Shown piece by piece: positions 37,493 to 50,300 of a DNA stretch of 64,000 nucleotides. Under the pieces are notes generated by a model. It was not told where the DNA came from. It did no database searches and saw nothing but the letters and a program-made list of their open reading frames with translations. Source of the stretch: Serendipita indica DSM 11827 (lineage: Eukaryota > Basidiomycota > Agaricomycetes > Sebacinales > Serendipitaceae). A program made the translations under genes and the position numbers. The stretch spans positions 62,001-126,000 of the forward strand of contig CAJVGD010000019.1 in the NCBI GenBank assembly GCA_910890315.1. The letters run 5' to 3'. Each line of letters begins with the position of its first letter. Within the stretch, counting starts at the first letter, position 1.

Positions 37493-40400
37493 ATGGCGTT
37501 ATCACCGCCTAGAAGCAAGCTTTTCGAGGCGCATGCAAACTCCGCGGCCGTTTGGCAGGCTGATCTCAAGAAACTGTTCCACCATGCCAAAGAGCGCTAC
37601 GCAGATGTAATGTGGGAGGTATCAGACGGTGATGATGCCCCTATAGAAGAAGTATACGGCCACAAAGGTGCGTTGCATGCCTCGCGCTAGAAGATTCCCT
37701 GCCGTTTCGTCTCTTCTCCACTGCCGGCTTCATTCGCTGACATGATATACGTGTTGTATTATAGCTATTGTATACGCTCGGGCACCTATGAAGTTTCAGG
37801 CGTCCTATTTTTCCTTTCGACCACGACCTCCAGCTACCCCGGACCCATACGATGATGGTTACGGCCCAGATCAGTCTACCTTTTCTCTGCAAATTGAACC
37901 TTCTTCCCCCTTGGACAGCGTGATGCAAGACTTTGATCGGATACGGGGTGGCTCCCCGTCGCAAAATGAAGACGGCATTCTCAGACTCAACACCTCACTC
38001 AATCCAGCTCTCTTCTCCAATCAACTAGAGTACCTATACACTGCACAGGGTATGGGCCAAGCATTTGAATGGCTCTTTGAGCCCGAAACACATGATTTAG
38101 AGGAATCAGAAGAGGAGCGCCTAGACAAGCTGCGCAAGGATTTATGCTACATGTGGAGATCTAGGCTCTTTGCCGACGTTAGAATAGCCCTCGTCGGCGA
38201 CTTTCGAAAATCAGATGTTCCACAAGACGAAGACACGGCAGTCGTCTTCTTCAGCCACCGCTTCATACTCGTCTCTCGCTCCCCATACTTTCATAAAGCC
38301 CTACAGGGCTCCTTCCAGGCCCCTTCTCTCCCTCTTGATGGAACGCTTCTGACACTCCAATTGCCCTCCACCGCTTTCACCCCGGCTTCCCTTCACTGGG
38401 CACTGGGCTTCATGTACGCTGGTACTCTCAACTTTTCACATAGGACCTTTGATCTCGACACTGCGTTTGCCATCTATCGGTCCGCGCAGTATCTCATCAT
38501 GGCGACCATGAGAGTGGAAATCGAAGCGTACATCATCGAGGAGATGCTGCATGGACTCTTCCACGCCTACCTCACTCTTGCCGAATATGAAAAAATCACT
38601 GCGGGGAAGTGGGGTGTTGGAGGATGCCGATGTCGACAATGTCAACGGCGTGTTCCGCGCGTGCTCGAATTCGCCCAGTCTCCCGATATCGGGAACAAGA
38701 CACTAGACAGAGGAGCGATGCGCGGTCTCGTGGGCATGTTTGGCGAGGGATGGTGCATCAGCGAATTCGCTGCCCTGTCCACCAAGACGCGCGCACTCGT
38801 GCTCAATGGCTTGAAGAAACGAACGACGCCTCAGAATATCTTTCCACTTTGTTTGCGTCTGAAGCCGCCCTCGCAAAGCTCGATGTCATCAATGACTCGT
38901 GGCGGGATTCGGTCCTCGACCTCGTCACGCGAGCGCAGAAGAATATCGATGAAGTCTTGTGTGACTTTAGCGAAAAGTGCTTTGAGCAGCAAGAGTGGCT
39001 GGAGATTATGGACTCGGATGGCACGCAGTTCCAGGATATGGACAAGGTCGATTGGATCATGAGGAGCGTTGGGCGAGGGCTAAAGGACACCAATGCGCCG
39101 ACGGTGTATCAGGTTTGTTCTTGATCGACTCTTCTGGTGTGTTTCTAACGTTGCTTAGACACTCGTCTCGTCAATTCTGCTACGTCCTCATCCAACCAAT
39201 ACGTCGGCCACGCTTTTGCCCAACAACTCTCCGGTCAGGCTGAGGGTGGAGGAAACTCGAATGGAAGTGATTCGATGGCTTAAAAAGCATTGGATCAACG
39301 TCCGTATGGTTGGAGGATTCGATCATCTGCAAACATGGTCTTTGACCGAGATTGGCCATGGTAAGCTTCTTCCCTCAGGACTTTTGTTGTATCGTCTTAT
39401 CGTCATTTCCAGAACTCGAGATTAGCATACCAGACTTGAGATCAGTCGGTTCCAGTTCCAAGGGCGCTGTTACGCGAACCGGGCTTCATGTCACTGTTCC
39501 GAGGGAGAAGCCAGACCCAGACCTCGAAGGAAACGGCGTCACTGCAACTTCGATGAGAGCCAACGTGCTCAACCGTAATGCTGCCAGAATTAGCCCGAGT
39601 ATCGCTCGAGATCCCAAAAAGGACGTGGTCCACTCTGTCACTATTACCCGCTCTTCCAACGTCTCTCGACCTCGCGAATCGGCTGTCGAATCGAATGCAG
39701 ATGAAGATACGAGATCTCGCGCAATCTCAACCTCCTCCTTTGCCTCGTCTAGAACGGGGCCGCCCCCCGAAGTCGCCTCGACAAGCGACAGCACTCCTTC
39801 GACCCCAAGATTACCAGAGGTATCGTTTTCAAGGTCCAACACGCTGCACTCGGTCACGTCGACAAACGATACGCATCAGACGACCAACTCACTACCATCA
39901 GAGCCACCGGCCAGAAGTGTTACTGGACGACGGACTGTGATGAGTAATACGACGTCTGCTGCAGATAGCCCAGCTTCCAGCAGACCGAAATCGTTGGCCG
40001 CCTCTGTCAAGTCGACGACATCTACCATTCGCAGAGAGAAAACGTCTCCAACGAGTCCTACGTCGGCAAACGGTTCCAATGCGGCCAATAATACCATCAA
40101 GGCCAAAGCCGAGCCTCGTAGGAGTACCGTCTCGTCCTCCACGACGCCTGCTATCACGAAACCCACTCCTCGTAGCTCTGTCGCATCGAATCTGTCGCGT
40201 CCGAGCTCTCGCGTCTCAGACGCCTCGGGCGTTTCTGGCTCTTTTAAGAGTGCCAAATCGGAGCTCGAGGTACCTCCCGTTCCACGGGCAAGGACCACGT
40301 CTCTCGTGTCGACGACGTCGACTGTCAGCACAAGGACGGACAGTGGTGGCAGCAAGACGGCCGGAAAGACGCGAGGGACGCTGACCGTGAGCACTCCAAA

Positions 40401-41646
40401 GGTGCTTCGTGCTCGCAAGACCTCTGACGCGTCGGTCGTGTCATCCGCTTCCGTCTCAAATCAAAAGGGTACCGCGACGCCGAGACGTCCCTCGTCTCAG
40501 GCATCGGTGCGGTCAACTGTATCCTCTAAAACGACGCCAGTGAAGCGTACAACTCCGCCCAAAGTGCCTGATGTGCCATCTGAGGCGCCAAAGCGCGCAC
40601 CTCGAGTATCCACGACTCAGGCACCTGCTGTGCGGACGATAAAGAAATCACTTACCACTCCTTCGACACCTGCGGTACCCACAACTCCTACTAAACCCAA
40701 AGCAGCGGAACCTCTTGTTCCAACAACACCCCCTGTCGTCGTGCACATTGCAGAGCCCGATGAACCGTCTACTCCACCACCCCTACCCGCAAAAGAGCCC
40801 AAGAGAGATACTATCGAATCGATTGGTGGCCTCGCTCCGACGTCGCAAAAGGATAAACGACCATCAAACACGTCGACCATTTCCACCAACTCGGGGTCGA
40901 CGATCAAAGTTACCCGGAAGCGTTCCAACGATACCATTACCGAACTCTCTGAAAAGGATGTATCCACGTTGCGTGCAAAGGCGCTAGCCAGGCTGGTTGG
41001 CAATTCGCCGTCCCCCTCACGTCCTACTGCAGCAGAAGCTGTTTCACCTATTACATCTCCTCGGGAGCCAGCATCGCCTACGCCAAGCCATAGTACTGCG
41101 ACGTATAGCCTCGTAGCGTCCCCGCCATCGTATGTCACGCCAGTGACAAACACCGCCCAACCAGCGCCAGAGCCCTATTATTACCCTCCAGACACGACGC
41201 CTCCTGGAATCACGCTCAAGGTTGGTATCCCGTGCATCATCGTCTCTCGACGTGCCCGGTTCCGCGCGTTTGCACGGTACCTGGGGGAAGTCTTAGGCGA
41301 ACGCGGGCCATGGATTGGCGTGGAAGTGCCACTTGGCGAATTCTCCGGAACCGATAAACTCGAGGGACGTGACTGGCATGACGGGAGCTGGAATGGAGTG
41401 AGGTACTTTGAAATTCAGAATGCTGGATGGGACGACGACGAAAAGGCCAAGCGGCGTCGAATGGGGGGACCGTATGGGTATGGACGGAAGCGGGATGGGG
41501 AGAGTACGCTTTCGGTGGACCAGCGGTCGGCGAGGATGCGGAGTGCGAGTCCTGCCGTGTCCGATGTGAGCACGTACGAGTCTAGGGGTCTGTTCGTTCG
41601 TCCGCAGCAGGTTCTCTATGTTCTCGATGCGCGGGCTGACTACTAG
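37493..41646 (+). CDS. BTB/POZ and CAP-Gly domain protein
   Basis: About 1,270 residues from the ATG at 37493. Exon 1 (MALSPPRSKLFEAHANSAAV) is joined by a ~97-nt intron to the main exon. The BTB part reads SRLFADVRIALVG, VFFSHRFILVSRSPYFHKAL, then ALGFMYAGTLNFS. A Cys pair motif (VGGCRCRQCQRRVPR) follows. A helical region leads to a Ser/Thr-rich linker of about 550 residues full of TSTTS-type runs and SRPSSR motifs. The C-terminus carries the CAP-Gly domain: LKVGIPCIIVSRRARFRAFA, GPWIGVEVP, WNGVRYFEI, then SRGLFVRPQQV. CAP-Gly binds microtubule ends (EEY tails) and BTB recruits Cullin-3 or dimerises; the basic Ser-rich linker fits lattice binding. Near 38,848 the frame changes by one base in a T-run; one more T gives NIFPLLFASEAALAKLDV. 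Confidence 0.82.
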
Positions 41647-42088
41647 AATTCATTCATTCGTTTCTTGTTTTGTCTGGTTTGACCTGTACGATATAACTCA
41701 CACTCTCTCTTGTCATGTTATTCTTGGTTAATAAATGGTCGTGTAGGTAGTCGGTTTGGGGCCTCGGAGAAGACGGCAATAGGCGCTGTCGGTGGGATGA
41801 TCGAGTCCAGAACGGGGCATAGTTTGCGACGCCAGGAACACGGGGATTCGGTGGATGAGAGTAGCTTCGTCATGGCCCTAAGGAAACCCAACAACTTGGA
41901 AAGTATAGAGGAATCGGGTCGTGATGGCTGACCCGAGGGATAGGGCTCGGCCCCAGCAAGGCACAAACTAAACGGGCCTGTTGAGTAACTTGGACTTGTC
42001 CACGAAAGCATTTAGAGCAACAGCAACGACAACAAACGGGCTCTCAAGTCTCTGAAGCCTCGTAAGGTCGCTGCGACGTCTGATCGAC
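41647..42088. other. intergenic, tandem
   Basis: About 440 bases between the CAP-Gly gene and the seven-helix protein gene on the same strand. It holds the 3' end of one and the promoter of the other. A minus-strand reading frame (41718-42011) has no recognisable content. Confidence 0.45.
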
Positions 42089-44562
42089 ATGAAATTGGCG
42101 TCGCTCCGCCTCGACACGGCTTGCTGGTTGTCCATCATCCTCGAGACATTCTTCTATGGTACTGTATCCTTTTGATTTTGACAAATATAGCTCAGCGCTG
42201 ACAGCCTCTTGATTTATCCCAGGCGTATACACCATCATATTCGTCGCTGGAGCGTCCATCTTCTTCAACCCGAGCACCCGCGGCCGAATTCCGCTCTTGA
42301 TAGCGGTTCCTTCACTCCTCTTGTATCTCAATGCCTCGTACGTCGCATCCATTTCCTTATCATTCTCTAATTACACCTTGTACACAGGGCCCACGTCGTT
42401 ACGACTGTCGTACACGGTGCCAATGGGTTTATCAGGATAGCCAGTCAAGGACAAGTCGATGGAGCTATCAACTACTTTGCCACCACCGTCAACGGTGTCA
42501 ACATGTGCGTCTTACGCGTAGTGCTCCCATACGCGTCGCTTACTGCCTGGCTCGCCATTCTAGTGCAAACCACTGCCTCTACGTCTTAAACGTGCGCATT
42601 ATGAAACCATATTTGATACTGATGAAAAAAGAGCCTAATACGCGTCTCGCATAGAACTTTCTTGGCGACTCGATTCTCATTTGGAGGTGCTACATCGTTT
42701 GGGCCCGCAACTGGAAAGTCATCGTGGTTCCACTTTGCCTATTGTGCACCAGCGTCGGTTCGTCTTCATTTCATCCGCTTCCATTTCATTCGCTTCCATT
42801 TCATTTCCACCCACCCCCGTGCCCCAAGGCCCCGAATATTCTCCCAACCCTTGGAGCGCTGACATTGTCGGATCACACCCCACTGACATTTGTCTTTTTT
42901 TTTTATATGTCCCTGTCGTCGTCGTCAAAACTGCTCCTTATGATCACCGGCCCACCTCTTGCGGATCCCGGTCCATCCCATCAATTACGCGGACAAATTC
43001 TTCCCACCTGAACGCCCCTGTAAACATTGGTCGGCAACGTTATACCCGCTCCGTTCCCCTTGCTTCTTCGGGCCCACTCATCAAACCTTGAACGGCGCTC
43101 CGTCCCAAACCACAAACTGTACAATTCACAGTCTCTGGTTTTGTCACCGCCTATCAATTTTCGCATACGACACATGGGCCATTCAGCTCCGAGCTCGGGC
43201 CGGCGGCAAACATGTTCTTCACGTCGCTCTTTCTCACCAACATACTCGTCACCTCGTTGACCGCTTTTAAGATTTGGAGATGTCGAAAAATGCTGTTGCA
43301 TATCCCGACGACAACGACGAGTAGCAGGAGCCAGGCTGCGAACGGGAGTAATACGACTGTGAATGCTCCGAGGAGAGCCAATGTCGCCTTTAACGAAATT
43401 GATGGGGAGCGTAGACGAGTTGCAGAGTATACTGGAGCATTTAACATTGTTGTCGAGTCTGGTAAGTCTCGAGCGCAAAAGCGTTGGAGTAACACTGACC
43501 ATTGGCACAGGAGCCATCTACTCCATCATCCTGGCTATGGAACTCATGCTTTACTCTCTGGGACAAAACTTTATCTTTGTCCTCTATACGAGCATGGCGC
43601 AGATTACGGGCATCGCACCGACGGGGATCATTGTCCTCGTCTTGCTGGGTCGCACCCTACGGCATTCGAATCGAAGCGTCTCTGCACCCTCGAGCCACCG
43701 CCATCAACAATCGATCACCAATATTTCATTCGCTCCCACTGGCAGTGGACACGCGAGGGGCGCTCGAAATTTCAAGTTTTTTGGCTCGCGACGGCCAGGG
43801 AGTAGTGGGCGTGGACGCGATGGTGCCGACAACGATGTCATCTCATTGGACTTGGATATTACTCATCGGAATCGTCGTGCGGTGGATGAGGAGAATAGTC
43901 CCGGGAGTGCAGCTATCAATGGCAGTTACTCACCCGACGTCAAGCGTAGTTCGGGATACGACGAGACGTGTGAGAGTTCGACGCCATTTGGAAGCGCCAT
44001 TGCTGTTGCTGTTAGTGATGGCGATCGGGATCGTAAACCATCATTCTCAAAGACACGGGGCGGTGCGGCTCCGACAAAGATTGAGATTGACGTGCGGACA
44101 GAGCAACAAGTGCTCGAGTCGCGCGTGGGCGGTCGAGGAGGGTATACGTACCCTGAGACACCGAATCTGGATGTGGATTCGACTCAACGGACGTGGGAGA
44201 CACATTCGCCTCCTCGTTCCCCACCACAGTCGCGGAACCCATACGCACAACCTCCATCATCACAACCTCTCGTAAACGCACAAACACACGCACCGCAATC
44301 ACCAACGCGAGTGCATACACCGCAATATCATCGTCCGAACCTGCAAGCCAGACGAACGACGAGTGCGCAGGAGAGCCCATCATTCGAAACGAATCAGGGC
44401 GCGACGCGTGGGGAGGAGGAGAGCGGTGGGTATGGTGGAACAGTCGTTGACAGGAACCCGTATTTGAGTCCACATGGTGGAGATTGGAGACCGGTAGATG
44501 GGAATACGGATTGGAGACCTGTTGGAAACGGGCAGGACGATTGGCGGCATGCTGGTGCATAA
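42089..44562 (+). CDS. seven-helix membrane protein with long disordered tail
   Basis: Seven exons starting MKLASLRLDTACWLSIILET at 42089. TM1 is FFYGVYTIIFVAGASIFF and TM2 PLLIAVPSLLLYLNAS; the TM3 region is IANHCLYVLNNFLGDSILIW followed by RCYIVWARNWKVIVV, TM4 PLCLLCTSVVSGFVTAY, TM5 FFTSLFLTNILVTSLTAFKI, TM6 SIILAMELMLYSLGQNFIFV and TM7 GIAPTGIIVLVLLGR. This order, with an ETxxYG-like TM1 and a DSxLIWRCYxxW segment, is a family widespread in Agaricomycetes and often labelled receptor-like; ligand and G-protein coupling are not established. The tail of about 270 residues is Ser/Pro-rich and disordered. The intron at 42758-43131 is 374 nt, seven times the local norm, and contains a short tandem repeat. 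Frame is continuous. Confidence 0.78.
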
Positions 44563-44776
44563 AACCGTCGACGAAGCCCGGGATATCTAAAACTAGAAAT
44601 TGGATCAAGAGCTCTTTTAAAACACACTCGCGTTTCTCATGTTTTTCCTCGTTCTCATGTGCCACTCTGTATCTTAGTGATAGCATATTTAGCAATTTGA
44701 CGCAGCTTTGATGGAGGAAATTATTGTATGAGTCAAACTGCTATGTGCCAAAGTCTAATGACGCAGACGTGCGGTC

Positions 44777-45965
44777 CTATACGATACCCCAGGGGGCTGT
44801 AAACGTCCGTGCGTCCTTTCCATCTAATGGCGACTTTTCCTCCGGTGGTACTCCATAGTTTTTAGGGCATTCCCAAAGGGTAATGCTTTGAAGGGTTGGA
44901 CGTGCTGACACTAGCTCTGTAAGCACCTTGCGTCTCGTTGCAAGGCCCCATCGTTCATTGTGGTGGAATCCACGAATGTGCAAATCTCGAAGTCGAGTGA
45001 GGTTCCGGACAATGCTCACATAGCAATTCAGGACATCCTATATGGAGCATCAGCCAAAATAGTCAAATTGGATGAGGATCAAAGACATGCCTCGCAAAGA
45101 CTTGCTACGCCGCCATCTAACCAGCAATCATACGCAATACCAATGGTCAAAGACTCGAGATTTGAAAAGGGAATGGTGAACGCCTCGACTCTAGGCAGTA
45201 AGAACACGTGCGATCGCTCCAAATCTTCTCCTAGCCACCATCTGCACTCCAAGTGACGAATTAGATCCGTATTCAACCCTATTTTCAGGTTTGTGAGAGC
45301 AGTGAGATTCCAAAAAGCAACCTCGAGACGTTTGAGCCTCGCCAGGAGCGGTCGCAGATCAGCGATATTGTCTGGCATCCTGTGAATATACAGTGAAGAG
45401 AGGTTATTAGGCCATTGGAGGCCCCTGACGTCTACAGTCAAGATCTCGTCAGGTGGAGGATGAACGCGAGACCAGAAAGACAAGCGCGAGACTCTCTTTG
45501 CGCCTGAGAGAATCTCGCGCATGATCCTGTGGATGTATGGTCCTCGGGAAGTACTTGCTACAGATATAGGTGGCATATCACAAATGATGAGCGTTTGTAC
45601 TCCTTGCAAGTGCTGCTGCCGTGCGAGTAGACTGTAGAATATTTTACCGTGGCGCGTATGAGTGAGCGTAGATGAGAGTTGTTGAGCCGTTGAAAAAATC
45701 TCCAGAGGGTGAGGGGGCTGTCGGTTCCATAGTTTGCCTGGATGAAGCGCGATGGTGGTATATAGCCTGTCAACAAAGAGAGTGTGCATATACTTGCAGG
45801 TAACTGTGAGAGAGAGTAACCGGAAAAGTTGGAGTATTTCACAACCTGCTCCAATATCTCAAACGGAAGATGGAGCAAAGTGATGGACTGTCCTGGAAGA
45901 AATGAAGGTTCATTCTCATCATCCATCAAACTGGTGAGGACATCCCAATGACATGAATCTGCCAT
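44777..45965 (-). CDS. F-box-like protein, short third sibling (C)
   Basis: The ATG at 45965 opens MADSCHWDVLTSLMDDENEP, then LLHLPFEILEQVVKYSNFSG, matching the start of siblings A and B. After a one-base frame change near 45,815 in a CT-rich run (one more base would join NFSGYSL to TVTCKYMHTLFVDRLYTT) the family pattern resumes: IALHPGKLW, LLARQQHLQGVQTLIICDMP, SLYIHRMPDNIADLRPLLA, LIRHLECRWWLG. A last intron near 45,040-45,110 leads to LNCYVSIVRNLTRLRDLHIR, and the protein stops at 44777 after TAPWGIV. It lacks the WLPDPA and FWGxER end of A and B, so it is shorter by about 60 residues. It may be a decaying copy. Identity with A and B is loose, about family level. Confidence 0.68.
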
Positions 45966-46138
45966 GTTGTCTTGTTGATGGTCTGAAACCTGAGGACCTC
46001 GAGGTGGTCGTAGAATGAAAGGCGCTGAAGAAGAAACGCGAGCCCTCAAGTTGTCGATGCTGGGAACAAAATCTGGTCCTCCAAATTTGGAACTCGCCTC
46101 GTTGGTCGTCGCGTCGCAAATGCCTGCAGCATTAGAAG
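45966..46138. promoter_or_regulatory. short divergent promoter, F-box C and TLC protein
   Basis: Only about 170 bases separate the two start codons chosen here. A longer open frame from 46015 on the plus strand overlaps this stretch but lacks homology. Confidence 0.35.
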
Positions 46139-47258
46139 ATGATCGTCACTTGGAGGATAATCCAGAGGCTTCATTGCACTCTGGACGGGGCAGCGCTCGT
46201 GGGAAGCAAGGGAACGGCATTCAAGTTCGTGCAGACCTTCAAATGAATCTCTCATTGACCAGCTTCCTCAGCAGGAAGCGAAAAGGGAACATAAGGACCA
46301 TCAATCAACTTTTCCGATTCCAGTCGAGCATGTTTACGATGCGCTATACTCGGCCGGTGTCTGTGCGTTGATCTGTGCCTCGGCTCATATCGTCGCTTCC
46401 AGAGTATGGAAGCGAATACTGGGACCCAAGCGGATTACCGCGCTGAGTGAACGGGAGAGGCTTTATCTGGGCGAAAAGTAGGGGTACATTCCTGCATCTT
46501 CAATACTTGGGCACTAACTCGAATTATCACAGGACTGCAGCTACTCTTAATGGACTTATAAGTGGCGGCCTAGCTACGTATGCAGTCGGGTCGGGTAGCT
46601 GGAAAGGAGACGTCGTCCAACCATACCCACGAACCGCCCATTATGCCCTATCGTTTTTCGCAGGTGGGCTACACTCCTGAAATGTATATCTTACAAGAAG
46701 ACTTATTCGATTCATCCTAGGTTTTTCGCTTTATGATAGCGTGATCATGGCTCTCAGCGCACGTGAACCACCAATGATGTGGATTCATCACGTTTTCGGA
46801 TTTGCTGGAGCATTCATCATGATGGCGAGTCTTACTTCTTTCTGTCTGGGGTGTAACTAAATGTCGACATACAGTGCTACCGCAGACTCGCCTTTTTCCC
46901 ACTGGCGTTCACAATCACCGAGCTGACCACTATTCCATTTAACCTTATCTGGTACTCGAAATTACTCGGATTCACAAGTGCATCTCGCCTTGTGCGCTCG
47001 CTCGTCCTTGTCCGTGCAGTCGCATTTCTCATTATCCGGGCACCCATTGGATTCACATCTGTCGCATATGCGCACAGGCAGACCAAAGGAGGAATTATCG
47101 CGCTCTGGAGAAGACTGTTTGTCAGAGAAGAGGTCAAGCCGACCTTCTTGCCGTATGGAACCGCCTTCAATACGATACTTTTCAGTGTCCTCAATCTCAT
47201 TTGGACAGCACAAGCCTTGCGAGCAAATCTCAAGGGCAGCGAACACAAGCGAGCTTGA
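46139..47258 (+). CDS. TLC-domain (TRAM/LAG1/CLN8) multi-pass membrane protein
   Basis: The body is clear: STFPIPVEHVYDALYSAGVC, LGPKRITALSERERLYLGEK, NGLISGGLATYAVGSGSWKG, YPRTAHYALSFFAGFSLYDS, then IHHVFGFAGAFIMMCYRRLA, TTIPFNLIWYSKLLG and AFNTILFSVLNLIW. The DS..L..REP..M..HH pattern with the HH pair is the TLC hallmark; members act in ceramide synthesis, sphingolipid handling or ER membrane composition. The C-terminus ANLKGSEHKRA ends in lysine-rich residues like an ER retrieval signal. Intron 46825-46874 appears to be GC-AG (ATG|gcgagt). The N-terminus is uncertain: MIVTWRIIQRLHCTLDGAAL at 46139 leads to FKFVQTFK, after which one surplus base near 46,235 precedes ESLIDQLPQQEAKREHK. Whether that is an error or an unseen splice is open. 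Confidence 0.72.
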
Positions 47259-47397
47259 TCATCCTAGACTCAGACTCTCACTGTACACTTTGCTTACATG
47301 GAATGAGCACTTATCCAAATGATCCGCTTCTATTCCGTGATGATAATACATTGAGATACCAGATACAGGCCAAGAGAAACGGATACTTCACCCCTCG

Positions 47398-50300
47398 GTC
47401 CGCCACTTCGCTATGGGCGGGAGACTCTCAATGATACCATCCAAGGTTATGAACGACACTGGCTTGACCAGACTACGACAATTGTCAGCTTGTACCATGC
47501 TAGATAGATATCTGATCCGACTTACTATCCATCAAAGCCGATACTGGACGCTCGTTCCTTATCTTCAGTCGCTGCAAGGCCACTTAATGCATATATAGGC
47601 AGTCGTCTGTGGTCTTCCATGAGACCTCGCTCGGCTTCAACTTCACGGAATCTTTGAGTGGCGGAGAAGCCGTCGAGGACGGGCATCTGTAAATCCATGA
47701 GGCAAATACTACGAATGAAGTCAGTACGAAAGAAAGAATGCTTGATAATGGCTGACTCGAAATATCCTGAGCGATGCTTCTCAAACACTGATACGCCCTC
47801 TTGCCCGTTGGAGGCCTCGACAAATTCAAGGTTTCGCTTCCGTAGATAGGCTGCGAGGACCTTCCGATTCACCTAGAAGAGGATCAGAGCAATCAGGTGC
47901 ATACAAAGGAAACATACAGCATTGTCTTCGACAACCAAGACTCTCGGTCGCGCATGCTCCTTCTCTACAGTTGGCTCCTTCTCTGGCCTTTTCGTGCCTT
48001 CGTCAGCCTTGGTCAACATGAGCTCTGACCTCGGACGCAGCGCCGGGCTCTTGGTTTTGTTCCACCGAGGACTCTTCAGAATGTTGGAATCAGTCGGCGA
48101 CGAAGGGCGAGATTGATCGCTCAATTTTGAGAGTAAATTCGCGAGTGCATGTGGGCCAATAGGCTTCAGCGAAACCAAACATACACCTCCTCCGAGGCTC
48201 AAACCTTGCGCGAGCTGTAAAAGTGCATTATCGATAGGACTTGTGGAGAGTACTAGAATCTTTTGGTGTCGCCTTTTTGGCTCCTTTAACAATTTGATTG
48301 CGTTTAGGCGCTCGTGATCGTTGATGATGAGGACTGCCGCTTCGTCGATATCCGAGGTCTCGTCGAAGCTGTTGTACTGTTGCGTTAGATGCTGGCGAAG
48401 GAGATTCTTCAGCTGCAAAGCACTCATATCCTCTGGTGGAAATCCTGCCAACGCAAATTTGACATGGCCTTGTTTGTTCAAGTTTCGAATCAAAGACATT
48501 GCGGAAGTTTGAAGGGCGATTGGAGCTTGGAAACGGAGAATCATTCGAGTTCCAAATCCGACTTTTGATTGAACTTCGATGGTACCATCGACTCCTGGCG
48601 TCTTGAGGATGGCTCGAACTATGATTTCTCAGGATATACACTCAAGAAAAAACTATGCACATACCGATGGCCAGACCTAGACCAATACCTTCGGCGAACG
48701 GTCGCTCTCGAGAGAAGGGGTGGAACAGTTTCTCTCGAATGAAAGTCTCAGACATGCCCTAACTAGACTGAGCATGCGAAGTTGACGCGTCGACAACAAC
48801 GCACCACTCCTGTATCCTCGACGACAATTTCAACAGGCAGATGAGTGGGGTTTTCGACGACGCCTCGACGAAGGCTTATTTTGACGTAGCCTTCTTGACA
48901 GAACTTTGACGAGTTTCCGATGAGGTTGATGAGAACTCGTCTCAGGCCAGCCTTGTCGACCAAGACATTCCAGTTCTGCCAATAAATGGTTAGAAAAGAT
49001 GTGTAGCAGCGAAGCGAACCTACAGCTAGCGGTTCTATATCTATAAGGGGCTCCACCCTATTGCTGAATTCGGGGGCAGTAGAAATGGGACTAATTGGTG
49101 CATATATGTCCCCAATATGCTCAGCGTCGCTATGGCGTGGCTTAGATCTTCCAAGCCAGCAGCTAATCATTGTCTCTTCGACGAGATGGGCCAGATCCAC
49201 GCTGAAAATCATGTCAGTTTCGAAATATTGAATACATTAGAGACGATTTACGGTGTACGAGGTTGTGAGGGTGCTTGAGATGTCGATTTCGTAAAGTCGA
49301 GGACATGGGAGATTGTCTCACTCAACGACTGCAGCTTCAAGCATCAGATGGAATAAGGAAATAGAGATGATACCGACAGTTGCACATTGCTTAGCGGTGT
49401 GTAGAAATGATTCTTGCGTCTGATTGAGAGTCGTCTCGCTGAGTAGTTCGCACGACGCTAGCACTCCGTGTAGGGGTGTCCGCAGCTGAGGGGTGTTGGT
49501 ACTTGAACCGACAAGTTGATGGTCCGTACCTCATGAGATATGCTAGAGCCAGTGAGCCACTGTAAATGGATAATACATGGATCACTTACTTGGCTATGAA
49601 ATCGACTTTTGCCTTGTCTGCCTGGGAGAGCACTTGCTTCTGACGTACCGTACAAAGTACGAGCCCCATGGCAGCTAAAAAAGATAGTGTAGGTCCAGGG
49701 AGCAGCAAGGTAAAGTTGGGCTCAAGGGTGTAGATGCAGATGACGGCAAAGGGCTCATTCGCACTTCGAGAAATCGGAGCAACTGTACGAAAGAGTTGGA
49801 TATGGCAGAAAGGCGAAATTGTACTTACTCGCGGCTGCTGAGATCTCTGGTGGCAGTAATGCCACCAACAAGTCTGGCATTGAATCCCCTCGAGAGTAGA
49901 CGAATCCCGCAGAATATTGCTTAAATATGGTGTCGAATAGCACCCCACGTCTCGAAGTCGTCATCACCTCTGATAACATTGTGGCATGCCTCGATGCCGC
50001 CATTATTGGTATGACAAGGCCGCTTTTGTCCAACCAGGAGGGCTGCTCGCCTGATGGGGCTGAAGTACGATCAGAAACAAACCTTGTATACTTAGGTGGC
50101 ACTAACTTCGAGCAGAACTGGCACCAGTCGCATCCAAAATAATGACACCCTCAACAGAAAGCGTCCTAGTGATGTGATCGACAAGTCTTTCCAACAATAG
50201 CTCAAAGCTGTATATTCCGCTGACTGCCTCGCGGTTGAACATTTCAATCTGTGGAAGAAGTATCAGACGAGTCTGCGTAGGAGCTATGGACAAACGGTTT

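Noticed and set aside
39876-41153. Two long minus-strand frames (39876-40418 and 40617-41153)
   Set aside because: They are antisense to the Ser/Thr/Pro-rich linker of the BTB-CAP-Gly gene and have no domain or splice support.
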